The translations under genes were made by a program, and so were the position numbers. A stretch of DNA of 64,000 nucleotides from Cristatella mucedo. Taxonomy: Eukaryota > Bryozoa > Phylactolaemata > Cristatellidae. A model generated the notes under the pieces. That model ran no database searches and was not told the DNA's origin. It saw only the letters and a list, made by a program, of their open reading frames with translations. Location of the stretch: NCBI GenBank assembly GCA_009760855.2, contig WPIO01000328.1, positions 1 through 64,000 on the forward strand, given 5' to 3'. The stretch's first letter is position 1; each line of letters opens with the position of its first letter. This document shows, one piece after another, positions 1 through 13,070 of the stretch.

Positions 1-239
1 CCAACCCAATCAATAATCTATCTCGGCTTAGCAGGTTAAGCAATCCAAAACCCGCCCATCGCTATTCGCGAATCCCTAACTGACGTACAAACATAGCTTG
101 AGCAACCTCGAATCCTTCGGATGACCGTGAGCCTTTATGCTCGTGTTGTGACCACAGCTTGGAATTCACCTACCAGACCTCCGTCGTGGCGATCCTGACT
201 TAGTCGGACATTAAAGAATAGCTTAAAAGTGCATATTTA

Positions 240-530
240 GGACAGCATTCAGCCAGCGTCACTGTGATTCGTCCCTTTAAGTGCTCATGCTTGGTGGACA
301 CTGCTGTCATGCTGGCACAAACGAAACGACACTTGCCTGCTGACCCTGTGCACCTCACACCTAACCATGCAATTCTCGTTGGTTATTAAGCATTATACCA
401 CTCACCACTCGATCATTTCATTCGTTGTAGCCATTGTGACGCTTTCTACCACATTTTAAGTTCTCTGAAGGTGCTTTATTAAATGAGTCATCATTGTTAC
501 TATTAATAATAACGTCGTTAAATAATAAGC
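240..530 (+). mobile_element. Old LINE 3'-end fragment
   Basis: ACAGCATTCAGCCAGCGTCA, TGCTGACCCTGTGCACCTCA, TTCTCTGAAGGTGCTTTATT and a degraded ATT tail follow the order of the LINE 3' UTR at 26900-27160. Confidence 0.6.
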
Positions 531-2089
531 ATACTATTTCATGAGAAGAGCTTCCTATGCTACGTACACCATAACGGGCATTGTAGCTGCTGCAACTATG
601 TTATATGCGTCCTACGATTCCCCCTGTGAAGCCTCTCTTGACATAAATGTTTGGGGTACATCTGGATTAGCTCTAATCGCAACTTATTTGAAAGTTAGCA
701 AATTTTGAAGCGAGTTCCCGGGCCTTCAAAGCATATATAATAAAAAAAACTTAGGAGGCCGGACGTACCTCCATACCTCACCAACTCAGGTCGAGGGTTG
801 AGTCATTGACTTCGTTTCGGGAAGAGGGAACACGTGACTTTGCGATCCGTACCAGTTTCCGTTACTTAAAGAAATTTCGAGGCTGATATATGCAGATGCC
901 TAACTGTTTCCCACGTCACGCACCTAAATCACCCAAGGTGATGCTTGTGAGCTTGCCATGTGCGAACGGCACTTTTGTGCTGAAGTCGTAAGAAAGAGTT
1001 TTCCCTATATATGAATAGCCTCTAACGAGCGAAGGTGCAGCATTTTTCCAGTGGTTTTTTTAAATGAATGGCTGTGAATGCTGTTTATTGGTTTACTTAC
1101 TTTTTGAATGAGTAGCATTTCTTTTGATTCACTTGTAAACTTAAGACGTTAAGTTCATCAATAACTGCCTACAAATCTGGAAAAACTCTGTTTGTGCTTT
1201 GGTTGATAAGATCACTTAAAGTCTATAGATAGCTGGAATACGGTGGTTGCAAAACGTGAACTGCTGCTTCGGATCACTTGTTTTGCGTCCAGGATACTAG
1301 CTAGCTGTTCTATGTAGAGCCTTAACATAAGGTAAAAGACAAGTAATTCCTTTACTTTAATACACGTGACATTTCAGGCAGTCTAATAAATAAAAATAAT
1401 CTTCAATGGTCACTGCTTCAATAGCAATTTATATGAATATATAGGAAACAGAATTAATATGGCTAAGTCTTTTTTTGTAGCCTTCTACTCAGAAAGCAAT
1501 GTTCTCAAGCAGCTGTATTTACTTACACTGCAACCAAGTCCTGAGTGATGGTAGCAACTTTCTTATCCAAGCCAATTAATCGAAGGCCGTATTAGATTAA
1601 GAGCAGCTGTATTAGGAGACTCTTGTTTACATTGTAACACATGCTATTAAATGTATTGATTGCACTAGGAAGAATGCTTTTTGACGCGAAGTCTTAGGGA
1701 GGAGTTTTTTGAGGTTGACTCAAAACCATGCATCTCAATAGATAAAGTTAAATATTCCACATTATGGGTATCTTCCAGCACTATCCATTTTAGGGAAAAC
1801 AAGAATGAGTTGAATTGGCTTTATTAAGCAGCAACCTTTGGCATATAATTCAGCGTCGCATACCAGGTTTTAAATGTCTTTATCGAAAAAGCTTTTACGG
1901 TTTGAGTGAAATTGATTTGCTTTGTATAAGCTTTTATAATCGTGGATAATCGTGATCGAACATGAGCGACTCTACCAAGCTCGAGAGCTATCTACCTCGA
2001 GAGCGATTTCGGCCAACTCAAAGCTCGATGTGGACCTTTACCTAATTTCTCCGTGATACGGTTGGGTATCTCGGAGCGATCTTCGTTCT

Positions 2090-2600
2090 GACTACTTATG
2101 AGCTGTCCTCAGATTATTGGCCCACCGGAACGGGCTCCCAGTAAAGCAGCATGTCGACTTCAGGGTTCGCGTGCTTAAGGGCCCGTCGTTCCTTGGAAAC
2201 AGCCTAGCAGTCACATCTGCTCTGCCAAATTGCCAAGCATTGTAGCAATAACTTTTCAGATTATATTAGTTAACCTATACTTGACATTAACCTCAAATCC
2301 TCTGTGAGCTTTAATTTCTTTCGAATGCACAAAAAGATTGGAACTCACTTTCGACCTGCGTCATGACAAATCCTGACTGAACGACTTAAAAAAGAAGCTA
2401 ACGACTCATATTGTACTCGCATCGTACGAATAATTTCTCCTTGCGTGCTTATGCATGCTGACAGTGGGCAAAGTGTCTTTAAAGATTTCTGAATGCTGAC
2501 CATGTGCTTGTGATCTCCAATCTTATTATGCTTGTTGTCACCGACCATGCAACCACTCGTTCAACCAGCCGTCCTTTGAAGCAAGTGTAAAGTGCCTATA
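2090..2600 (+). mobile_element. Old, heavily degraded LINE fragment
   Basis: Recognisable from landmarks of the reverse-transcriptase C-terminal region (TTGGCCCACCGGAACGGGCT area) and the 3' UTR (CTTGCGTGCTTATGCATGCT). Confidence 0.45.
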
Positions 2601-4197
2601 CAGAAATGGAGTTCTCAGAGGCGATATATCTACAGTATTCTTATAACAAATACCTTCATGAGTATCCGTTACTCCTAAAAGCGACAAAGACTAAGCAGGT
2701 GTTACACAGGTGATTTTTGTATCTCACTTAGCCGATAAACGCCTAAATAATTTAGGGTGACGATACGGCTCGCAGGTATACGTTAGGAGCTTAGCCACTG
2801 GGGAAGGGAAATACGTTCTCGTGCTGAACCTATCAGCTTTTCTTTGACAATGTTAGCACTGCTAGCTTAGCAGATAATTATATCAGCCCATGCTTGGCCC
2901 TATGAGCGGAGATGATGAGATGGTCCGATGAAACTTGTACAAGTAAAAGCAACAGCTAGTGCCTAATCATAACTTTCTTTTTTTTACCTTGAGATGCATG
3001 CAATTTCAACCACTCGGCTGCCCGTATTTTATACAGTCGTTAAAGAATCAGCGTAATGAATCATTTATCGAGAAGGAAGCTGCTGTGTTTTTTGCCCCAT
3101 TGATGGATGATTGTATCGAGAGCTACTGTAATTGTGCGATATCCCCCCCCCCCTTAGAAAACCTCATGGGAGAAGATCTTTGCATAGCTCTAGTCGTACC
3201 ACCCAGGTGTGCGAGATATAGCCTAACCTATTTGAAAACTATATCCTTTCCTTCGACCCAGATTCGTTACAAAACCACTCAATAGGCCAACAATAGCTCT
3301 AACGAGTCTCCAGCTGAGAATGTCAATGATTGTGCCTTTGAATCTAGACTCAGGGAGAGGCCTCGCGAGAATTTTGAATACGTAACGGTATCTGTGACTG
3401 AAGGCAGCTCCGACGCTGCCACCTGAAACGCCCTGACTGATTACAATACTCCCATCGCGAGCGTATATGACGAACAATAGTGCTTGTGAGCTCGCCAGGT
3501 GCATACTATCCGTTGACTTTACCATTGTAAGGAATCGTTTGCCGATGTGTCAATAAGCTTCTCAAGCGCAGAGGGGCAGCATATTATGTCAATCAATGTC
3601 AAAGGGGTGATTTTCGTTGCAGTTCCTAGGTATATTTACAAAGCAAACGAATTTCATTAGTGTCGGTTCACTTGAAAAGTCGAGTCATTAGGCTAATCAA
3701 TAAATGCATGCAACAATAGCACAGTCTGTGCAAGCATTTGCTAATTGGAGTAATTCGACACTGGAAAGCTGGACCTGTGGCTCTAGAGCTTGGGTGCTGC
3801 TGGCTGGGTACTTGCTAGTTCTTTTATGTATAGCCTGTCCATCAGGCAAGAGACAATCACCAGGTACCTGACACACATTTAATTTGTATAGTAATCCAAT
3901 AAATTCCGTTGCGTTTTTCAGATCTTGATTTATAAGGAAATAATTAAGTGTAAGTTTTGATCCTTTGTAGACTTCTATGGAGAAAGCAAGATTTTCAGGC
4001 AGCTCTTTTTTGCTCTGACACTACTTCACGCTAAGCAATACAAGTTTCTCAACCTAGCTACCGCAATAACGAATATATTTACTCTGTAATCAGAAGCCAT
4101 TTTATCTTGCGAATTTAGCGTATGCCTTATTAGACTGTTAGTCGCTGTGTTTAGACATACGTTTTTTAGATTCTAACACATATTCCTAAAACATTGA

Positions 4198-4372
4198 GCA
4201 GTGATGGCTTGCAAGTTAAGTTGGATGCTTTGCACAACCTTGATCTCAAAGTCGTAAGTTCGAAAACTACAGTGGGCGATCCAGTTTGAAGCTCCTTATT
4301 GCTGTGGTGATAGCTGCTAAGGCTTTTCTGTCACTGTACAAAGAGGCTTTTAAATAAGCCGTGATTTATAAA
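4198..4372 (+). mobile_element. Degenerate SINE, family 1
   Basis: GTGATGGCTTGCAAGTTAAG head, GTAAGTTCGAAAACTACAGT at the B-box position, CAGTGGGCGATCC, and the shared tail TTCTGTCACTGTACAAAGAG. Confidence 0.6.
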
Positions 4373-5239
4373 ATCATCTTTAAAACGTGCCACAAATGTT
4401 TACGATCATGAATTCTTAGTTTCAGATTAGCTTCAAACTCCTCTATGTCATATACTAAAAATTTTTATTAAACATTTTAAGCGGGTAACAACACTATCAA
4501 ATTATAGGAAATGAAATTTGTTTAACAGTTTTCATACAGCTGAAAACTTTGGTTGAGATGCCAGACCATGATACCAGGCTGAGACAAAATCATGTATTTT
4601 CACTAGTGTCTCAATAGTTTACGATATACTGCCTTTTTCTGTTGTTTCTCCTATTACGCGATCGTCATTTTCTATCAGCATCACTCTAGCCTTTATGAAT
4701 TGTAGCTAGAGAGCAACAGTGAACGAGCTGAAATCTCTATTAATTCCTATCGATGATTCTCTGAGTTCCCTCAGACTAAGTCGGTGTTGCCTTCAAGATT
4801 TTTTAAGACACCCAAATTATAATAGCTTTTCTAAGTCGACACGGCACTTCTAGAATGTTGAGCTTACAAGTAGAAAAAAAACATTCTCGTGCTGTCAAAT
4901 TGAGCGTTTCTGGTTTGGCAACTTGGCAACGCTGACACTGTGAGCTCAGCCTCTACGAATATCAACCTGTGCATGGCACTAGGAGCACAGGTAATTAGAT
5001 GGTAAGTTCACGCAAATACCAGGAGAAAAAGCGCTATACCAGCACCGTAGTTTCGATTTGACTTCTCATCTCCTATATTCTTACATTAATTTTGCCGTCA
5101 GCTAGCTGCTGAAGTTAGTCGTGAAATAACTGGCTAGCAATGCTGCCAGGTCGTCAATCGCTCCGACTAATGTATTGTCCAGCTCATTATTATATCCGGC
5201 CAGAGCCTGGTTACCAACCGAGCTGCTAAAAGAACATGA

Positions 5240-6250
5240 CGATAATAATAACACTTCAGATATAGTGGTCTCGGAGAAGTCAATCTCTTGCTAGGAGCTT
5301 TGCAGTCGCTGGAAAACAAAGGCTGTGGAATGGTTAGTGGTAGCATGCTCGATAAACCACAAGAACAACATGGATAGAGGGGACATGCACAGGGTCAACA
5401 TTCAGGTATGGTTAGCTGCAGCATGCACAGTGTCAGCACGAATAAGCAAACAAATGTCGGATCACAAGGGGCCACTAAATGCTGTAATAAATGTATGCGT
5501 TTTCAATTATTTAAAAATGTTGTCAGATCATGATATGTCGCGACCCAAGGCTGGAGTGAGTTTTAGGCTTAGCAACCATATGAACTGAAGGCACTGTATC
5601 GATAGGATTTTAGCTTTGCACGAGATATAAATTAACAATTAGATTCCGAAAAGTGGGTGAAATGATGCTTAGCCTATGCAGCAGTCGATCTGATATGTAG
5701 GATGGAGCAAAAGTATGGAGGACGTGAAAGTGAGTGAAATAACCCTGCAGTCGATACGTCGCCTGACCGGTAGCCAGAGCAGGTCCGTGAGAAGTAGTGT
5801 GATGTGGCTCTAGCAACTGCGAAGCTCACGACAGACGAGCCTAGATGCAAGGTTTTTCACCATTTGTAAGCGCCTGGTTGCAGGCCGGTAGACCGGCAAG
5901 CAGTGAATTACAGAAGTCAAGAGAGTATGTCACAAATGCATACACCAACTTAGATTTGATCCCCTGTCTAAACTAACGAGAATTTACAGAGCTGAAAGTA
6001 GGCAGACTTGACCGTAGAGGTGATGTAATTGTCTGACAAAATGTCACTTTTAAAAATGACACCTAGATTTCATGCAAATGTAACTGGAGACACGCTTGCG
6101 AAGCTGGTTTTGAGCGTCAGCCTTTCCAAGCTCTAAATAACATGAGGCTCGTCCATAACTATCAAGTAGTTTTTTATCGCTATTCGATTAAGGAAAATTA
6201 GCTGCTATCCATTTGGGGATGTCATCAATTGATGCAGAAACGTATTTGGA
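5240..6250 (-). mobile_element. Old LINE fragment in the repeat array
   Basis: On the minus strand, reverse-transcriptase C-terminal and 3' UTR landmarks are visible (complement of GTAGCCAGAGCAGGTCCGTG and AAGCGCCTGGTTGCAGGCCG). No long ORF survives. Confidence 0.55.
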
Positions 6251-7798
6251 AGAAATAACAAACCTTTAGTCCCTGTTACATTCATATTACACAAAAATTA
6301 GACGAATAAAAAGGAAATGCGACAATATAGACAATATCAATACAATATTGCTTTTACAGAAACATGTACATCGTAAACGCTGACCCACCGAAAAAACTTA
6401 AAAGCCTTCGGATGCACTAACGGTTAAGCAATTATCACGATATAGGAGATTACAAGCAGAAAAGAGAAACGTTTGCCTACTGATATGTCTATTCTCAAAC
6501 CTGGAACTGGTTAAGGTTTCTTTAAATCGTTTTAAAACGTGTTCAAGCTTAATTTTCTTATTACACTTTGCATTGCAATTCCATTTGTCTGGCTCCACGT
6601 ATTATGTATCGTCGATGAAGAATTGGTTCAGTTTTTAAATTGGACCAGTTCACAAGACGAAGAAGCTTCTGGAACTTCTCGTCCTATTTATTGGCTACCG
6701 TGCAGTATTGGCTACTCTGATGGTGCGATCACCCCTCTTGAGAAATTCTCTTAGGAATACATCTTTGAATAGCTGTAGTTGTAACATTCTGGTGTGCTAG
6801 ACATAGCCAAAACACTTAGAAGCTTTTTCCCGGCCTTCGACACAGATTTTGTATGAAACCACTTAGGAGGTCAAACATCCCTCAATAAGTCTCCAGATGC
6901 TTTAATTAACTATTTCGACCTTGACTCTAGACTTAAAATCAGGGCTCACGTGACTTATAAGTATGCAACGGTATCTGTGACTTTAGGCCACTATGAGGTT
7001 ACTACAGGCAATTTCCCTACTGATTACAACAGTCCCCCATGCACCTTAATCAGGCACCATATTGTTTGTGAGCTCGCCAGGTGCACACTACCTGTTGACG
7101 CGATCATTGCAACAAAAAATTTGCGTTTGCATTAATAAACCTCTCTCACGAGCACATGTGCAGCATTTCATGTCACTAGTTTGTTTAATAAATGTTTGTC
7201 ACTTCAGTTCTTTTTTTATTTACTAAGCAAATAATTTGCATTGCTAACGATTCTCTCGACAATGAAGTAATTAAAATAATCAATATGTGCATGCAAAAAA
7301 AGCACAGTGTCTGAGCATTTGCTCACAGGAGTACTTTAAAGCTGGGCAAAGCTGGACCGAGGTAGTGGCAGAACATGAGCTGTTTCTCTAGCTCAAGGCT
7401 ACGGCCGGCAAGATACTTGCTTGATCTTTTATCTAGACGTTCAACTTTAGACAAGAGACAAACATCAGTTTTCTTTAGCACATTTAAGTCGTATTTTATG
7501 GAAAAAGTTTAACTCTGTTATTCGGATCTTGCTTTAAAATCTATTATTAAAACCCAGGTTGTGCTCTACGGTAAAATACCTAGCGGAAAGCGAGATTTCC
7601 CGCAGCTGTTTTCAGCTTCACTGCTACCTCGCTCTTAGCAGTATTTAATAGTTTCACCACCAAGCTACCAAAAACGAATATATTCACCATTTAAGATAGA
7701 GCCATTTTATCTTGTGATTTGAGTACGTGTCCTATTTGATATGTAATCGCCGTATTTAGAAACTCTTGGTTATATTGTAATAGATTTTCGTTCAATCG

Positions 7799-7945
7799 CT
7801 AGCCGTGATGGCATACTAGGTTAAGCAGCTGCTTTTCACGACCCCAGTTCCAAGGTCGTGGGTTCGAACCCTGTAGTTGGCCATACTTTATTGCTGCTAT
7901 AAATAGTGGTGATGGCAGCTACGTCTCTTCCCTCCCTCTAAAACG
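7799..7945 (+). mobile_element. SINE, family 1
   Basis: GCCGTGATGGCATACTAGG head and the B-box-like GGTTCGAACCC beginning at 7861. The 3' tail is less clear than in the 41140 copy. It lies about 3.6 kb from the 4198 copy, at the equivalent place in the repeat array. Confidence 0.65.
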
Positions 7946-9384
7946 AAGCTTTAAATCGTGAATTATTTACAAAATAAAAACTAAAACCTTTTTAAAATGG
8001 TTATCGATCACAAAATCGAATTTTTAGGTTAGTCTTTTAAACCCTCATATCTCTATAAGTGAATTTTTTATTACGAAGATGTATCGCAGTAATTTAGTTT
8101 CAATATGATCATTCCCAGCTGGCCAGCGTTTTAAAGTAATCAAGTTCCCCTCTGAGCATTAGTCTAACATATGATTTTGAATCGCGCGAAACTTTCAAGC
8201 ATTTAACGCCAGTCAAGCCGGATCATATAATGTAGGAAATTATAGAAATGTTGGTGATTGCAGCAATCCTGAAGCGATGTCACAATTACGATAAACTACC
8301 CAGCCTATCCCAATTTCATCTTAGTGGGTACTGGTATCGGCCTTTTTTGTAACCGTTGGCGGAGGTGCTTGTCGGTCTGAAGATCGAGGCGGTCTTAAAC
8401 GTGGGGTGAAGTTCGGAGCCTGCTTGAAATAGGAGGAAGCATTTAGCACATTTTAAAATAACTCCATTAGGAAGCACTCCCATATTGCAGGTATCTCTCA
8501 CTGGATGGATGCTTAAGTTTCATTCAGCAACGAGTCTTTACGATCATCAGAACTAAAGCACAAAGAGGATACCATAGAAGATAAAGCCTCAAGCATAGCT
8601 GCCCTAAGCACACAGACAATGGCATAGGCACGAAGCGGCATACATGCAAAGCTTCGTTGTAGCACGCAATTAGTGCCGAGTTTCTGAAGGAGATGGTTGC
8701 ACACGTTCAGTTCTTCCGACTTTCACCTGGAGGTAGGTCTTGTTTGCATTTCGGTATACCTTTTTTCCGATATACTGCCTATAACTGTGTTGTCTATTAA
8801 TAGGCGATCGTGATTTTCTATCAGCATCACGTCTAGCCTCTGTGAATTGTGGCTGAAGTGTAGCACTGAAGGAGCTTAAGTCTCTATGTGAATCCCTGCT
8901 GATGACTCCCTGAAGCTAGGCAGACTAAGCCGGGAGGATTACAATGAAAATTTGTCATGTCACTTAAATTGGAATTGTTTTTCTGTGTCGACACGGATTG
9001 CAAAGCATTATGAGCTCAGCAGTGGAGGAGACATTATCGTAGTTGCAAAGTACAGTGCTTTTCGGAATAGATAACTTGACATAGCTCGAACTGTGAGCTC
9101 AGCCAATAATAACATTGGTCTATGAGTATCACTATGAGCAGAGGTAATCATACAGTCTTTTTGCTCTAGCTTCAGTAAACAAAAGTTTTCATACAAATAC
9201 CGCAGCTTTGATTAAACTTCTCGTCGTCTTTATTAATATATTATTTGGCTTTCAATGGAATGCGGAATTTAGTCGTGATACAACTGGTTAGCACTGCTGC
9301 CCGGTCGTCGATGACTACGATTCAGAACCGTGCAACTCACTATTGTATCCGGCCAAAGGCCCCGAACCGATCGTGCTGGTAGCA

Positions 9385-10500
9385 GATCATAATGTGAATA
9401 ACAATACATCCGATACAGTGCTCTCAAATAATCTATTTCTAGGCACTTTTCATTTGCTGCAAGGGAAGCACGGTTGAATAGTTAGTGGTAGCATGCTCAA
9501 TATACAACAGCAATAACATCTTAAGAAGTGACATGCAAAGGGTCAACATGCAAGTATCGTTGGTATCAGCATGCACACTGTCAGCCCGAAGAAGTTCATA
9601 AATGTTGAATCATAGGGTCCAGCTAAACACTGTGATAAATTGATGCGTTTTAGCTATTTTTAAATGTGGTCAAGTCAGGATAAGTCGTCGGGCAAGACGA
9701 GAGTGAGTTCAAGGTTTTTGGGAGCATACGAACTAAAGATACAGTCTCTGATTTATTTGAGCTAGTTAGGAGGTATAGGTAAACAGATTCCGAAAAGTGG
9801 GTGACATGATGCTTAGCCTGAAGGGGCAGTAGATCTGATATGTAGGCTAGAGCTAAAATAATTTATTAAATTTATTATAATATATGATTATATTATTATA
9901 TTATTATATTTATTATAATATATTATTATACTATATTATAATTTATAAATAATAATAATAATAAATTTACCTAAACGTGAGTGACACAACCCTGAAGTTG
10001 ATGTGTTGCTTGACTGGGAGCCAGGATAGGTCGATGAGAACCAGTGAGATGTGGCAACTGCAGCGCTCACGACATGCAAGCCAGGTTGCAGGGTTTTGCA
10101 TCAGCTGTAAGTGCCTGGTTGCACATGCCGGTTAACCGGCAAGCAGTGGGTTAAAGAAGTCAAGACGGGATGTCCCAAATGCTTAGACCAATTAAGATAT
10201 GGTATCCTGTGTCAACAAGCCCGAATTTAAGCAATTTTATGTAGCTGAAAGTAGGTAGACTTGAATGTCGAGCTGATGTGATCGTCTAATAGAAGCTAAA
10301 TTTGGAGCATGCTATCTGGATTTCAGGCAGATTCAACAAGAGATTTGCTGTCAGCATTGATTTTGAATTTCAGTCATTTATAATTCCGAATTGCATTTAG
10401 TTTTGCATAGCTAGTAAGTTGGTTTTATCATCATTCAATTTAAGAAAGTTTGCAGCAATCCACATGCAGGTGTCATCAATACATGCAGTAAAGAATTTGA
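9385..10500 (-). mobile_element. Old LINE fragment in the repeat array, with AT-rich insertion
   Basis: Equivalent to the 5240-6250 copy. An AT-rich stretch at about 9855-9965 built from TTA/TTATA units interrupts it. Confidence 0.55.
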
Positions 10501-10656
10501 GAGCATTCGAAGTGCTGGAGAACAAAGGAGTCATAGCAAGGTACGACTGAGGTTCAATTGTATGGAGGTAAAACCATTTATTGTTCCTGGTAATTACAAA
10601 GGCAAATTGGAGAATGTAGACCGTGCGGCTACAGACATATTCACAAAACCGGAATA

Positions 10657-10659
10657 TAC

Positions 10660-10717
<58 letters not shown>

Positions 10718-10718
10718 G

Positions 10719-10752
<34 letters not shown>
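10657..10752 (+). repeat. (TA)n/(TG)n microsatellite
   Basis: Alternating TA followed by TG/CG dinucleotides. The Tyr-Ile ORFs across it are artefacts. Confidence 0.9.
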
Positions 10753-10753
<1 letters not shown>

Positions 10754-11174
10754 AAGGAACTTAATTCCTTGCAGAATATTTATAAGACAAGTACAAAATC
10801 TGACGATTTCTCGGAAAATAAGGCCACATATACTTCTTGTTTTGCGGCAATAGTTACGAAAAGTAGAAATACATTAGGCAAGTCGTACAAGGCATCTTCC
10901 ACAAGCTCGCTTCCATTTTCTAAAATCAACCTTGCTACACTGTTGAGCTTAAGTCAGTAGGACTAGAAGTGGAATAGCTATAATCTCTTCGCCATCGCGT
11001 CGATTCTTCTCTTTCTAGCCGAAAAAGATCATTCAACTGCTTTTTTTTTCTAAAATGAGGCTGCACTTAGCTGCCCTAAATACAGAATTCCAAAATTCAG
11101 TTTAGACAGAGAAGTTTGAGGCTAATCTGTAGCTACGATTTCGTGATCAAGATCGATTCTGGTATGTTTCACAT

Positions 11175-11357
11175 ATCATTTTATTGATGCTAGCTGCTTT
11201 AACAGCATCTTTTCTGTAGCGACAGAGAAAACTTAAAGCTATTGCGATCAAATGCAGCTGCAATGGAGGATCGCCCACAGCAGAATTTGGACCCCTGACT
11301 TTGGGACCAATGTTATAAAAAGCAACAGGCTTAACTAGAGTGATATCACGGCTCACT
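11175..11357 (-). mobile_element. SINE, family 1
   Basis: The minus strand reads GCCGTGATATCACTCTAG, a degenerate B box, GCTGTGGGCGATCC and the tail CTCTGTCGCTACAGAAAAG. Confidence 0.6.
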
Positions 11358-11359
11358 AT

Positions 11360-13070
11360 TTTAGGAATGAGTGTTGGAATATAATCAAGTATTTATCAAC
11401 ACAGTGATTGATAATCTAAAAAGGAGTTAGCTGAATTTAAAAAATGGCCTCACGCAAGCCAGTTAATATTTTCCTTATTTTGCAGGCTTAGATAAGAAGC
11501 TTGCAATTATCACTTAGGGTCAGGTTGCAGTGGAGCTAAACGTAGCTGCCCGAATACCTTGCTTTCCTCACACAATTCTACCATAGAGGCTAATCCATAC
11601 CGCAGGCATAGCATTTATAGCAGGAACTAAAGTGCATAATTTGAATTTAATAGACTACCATTTAGCTCAAAGTTACTCAAAGGACCCGATAATTGTCTCT
11701 TGTATGACGTTGAGGCTGTAAAGAGCTTGCAAGTGCCTCCCTAACAACACTATCGCTCTAGAGCCAAAACCGGTGTTTCACCGCCAGCTCAAGTTTTCCT
11801 CTGCTGTATAGTACTCCTATTCATGAACTCATACGTAGATTAAGCTATTTTCGCTAGCACTTATTGATTTGCTTAATGACTAAGTTTGCAAATGAATTGG
11901 TTGCAATCCATCTCGTGTCCTTAGCAAATAAATCTAGGAATTATAATGACAAACAAATATTAGACAAACCACTGATATATAAAGTCGCTGCACTGCTCGT
12001 TAGAGGCTTGTTGACCCATCGGCAAACGTTTTTTGACGATGTTTGCATTAACGGGTAGTGTGCAGCTGTCGTGCTCCCATGCATTATGGTCTGTGATTCA
12101 GATGCATGGCGTGAGTGTCGGAAACACTCCGGAATCTGAGGATACTAACCTTTAAGCGGCTTCCAGTCAGGGATGCTGCTACAGATTTAGAAGGCACACT
12201 CCTGCTACTTGAGTCAGGATTCAAGCTTTTCACCCTAGACCTCTGATGGAGAGACGTGGAAGTATATCTGGCCCTATGAGTCATTTCATCATAAATCTAA
12301 GTTGAAGGGTGGGCAATAACTGCTTAACAGGTAAGGCTATGGCTCCCAAACCTTGATGGTACGACTGAGGCTTTAGCAAGAGCAGGGAGATCTCACATTC
12401 AGTGGTTCCATTATGACCACGCTCTGCCCGGATGCAAGTAGCACTACATATTTGTCTAAGATAATTGTGTGCACATTCTTAAACGACGTTATATAATACA
12501 ACGTGCAATCATTAAAAAAAGTATTGCATTGTTGCATCAGCAAAAACAGCTCGGACCTTTTTCAAACGATCCAAAGTGATACGTAAGTGGCTATTGAATT
12601 GTGACTGAGTAGATCATACTACAATTTTTTCTCAACTTTGCATGTCATCTCCTGAATCGTGATTGCTAGTGCACGTCAGTGCTTCCAGATTAAAGGCATG
12701 TGTCAAATAGTGGTTTCAATGTAATTCAGCAGTGGGCTTCAGGCTTTGGGGCCATCCGAATTCAAGGACACAGAGGATAACGTAGGAGGTGAAGCAGCAA
12801 GCTTGCTGCCCCCTTGCACCCAGAAAACAGCACAGGCTTCGGGCAGGCAACATTCAACGCTCTGATGTGGCACAAAGCCTTTGCGGAGTTCAAGAAATAA
12901 ATAGTTATAAGCATACAGGTAAGCTGGAATTCGCAGAATTGCTGCTGAGCTTTCTTCCTACTGCTTATGCAATGCTACTTGTTACCTAAAGCGACAGCAG
13001 GAATCTTTTTAGTCTAATCGTGTAACGTATTTTAACTAATGCTTTAGTGTGTTTCGAAAATTCTGTCTTT
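11360..13070 (+). other. Unrecognised non-coding stretch
   Basis: No domain, RNA gene or clear repeat was recognised; the ORFs are short and without motifs. Confidence 0.4.

Noticed and set aside
10562-10960. 132-codon ORF with Tyr-Ile and Val-Cys runs
   Set aside because: Crosses a (TA)n/(TG)n microsatellite and has no recognisable domain.
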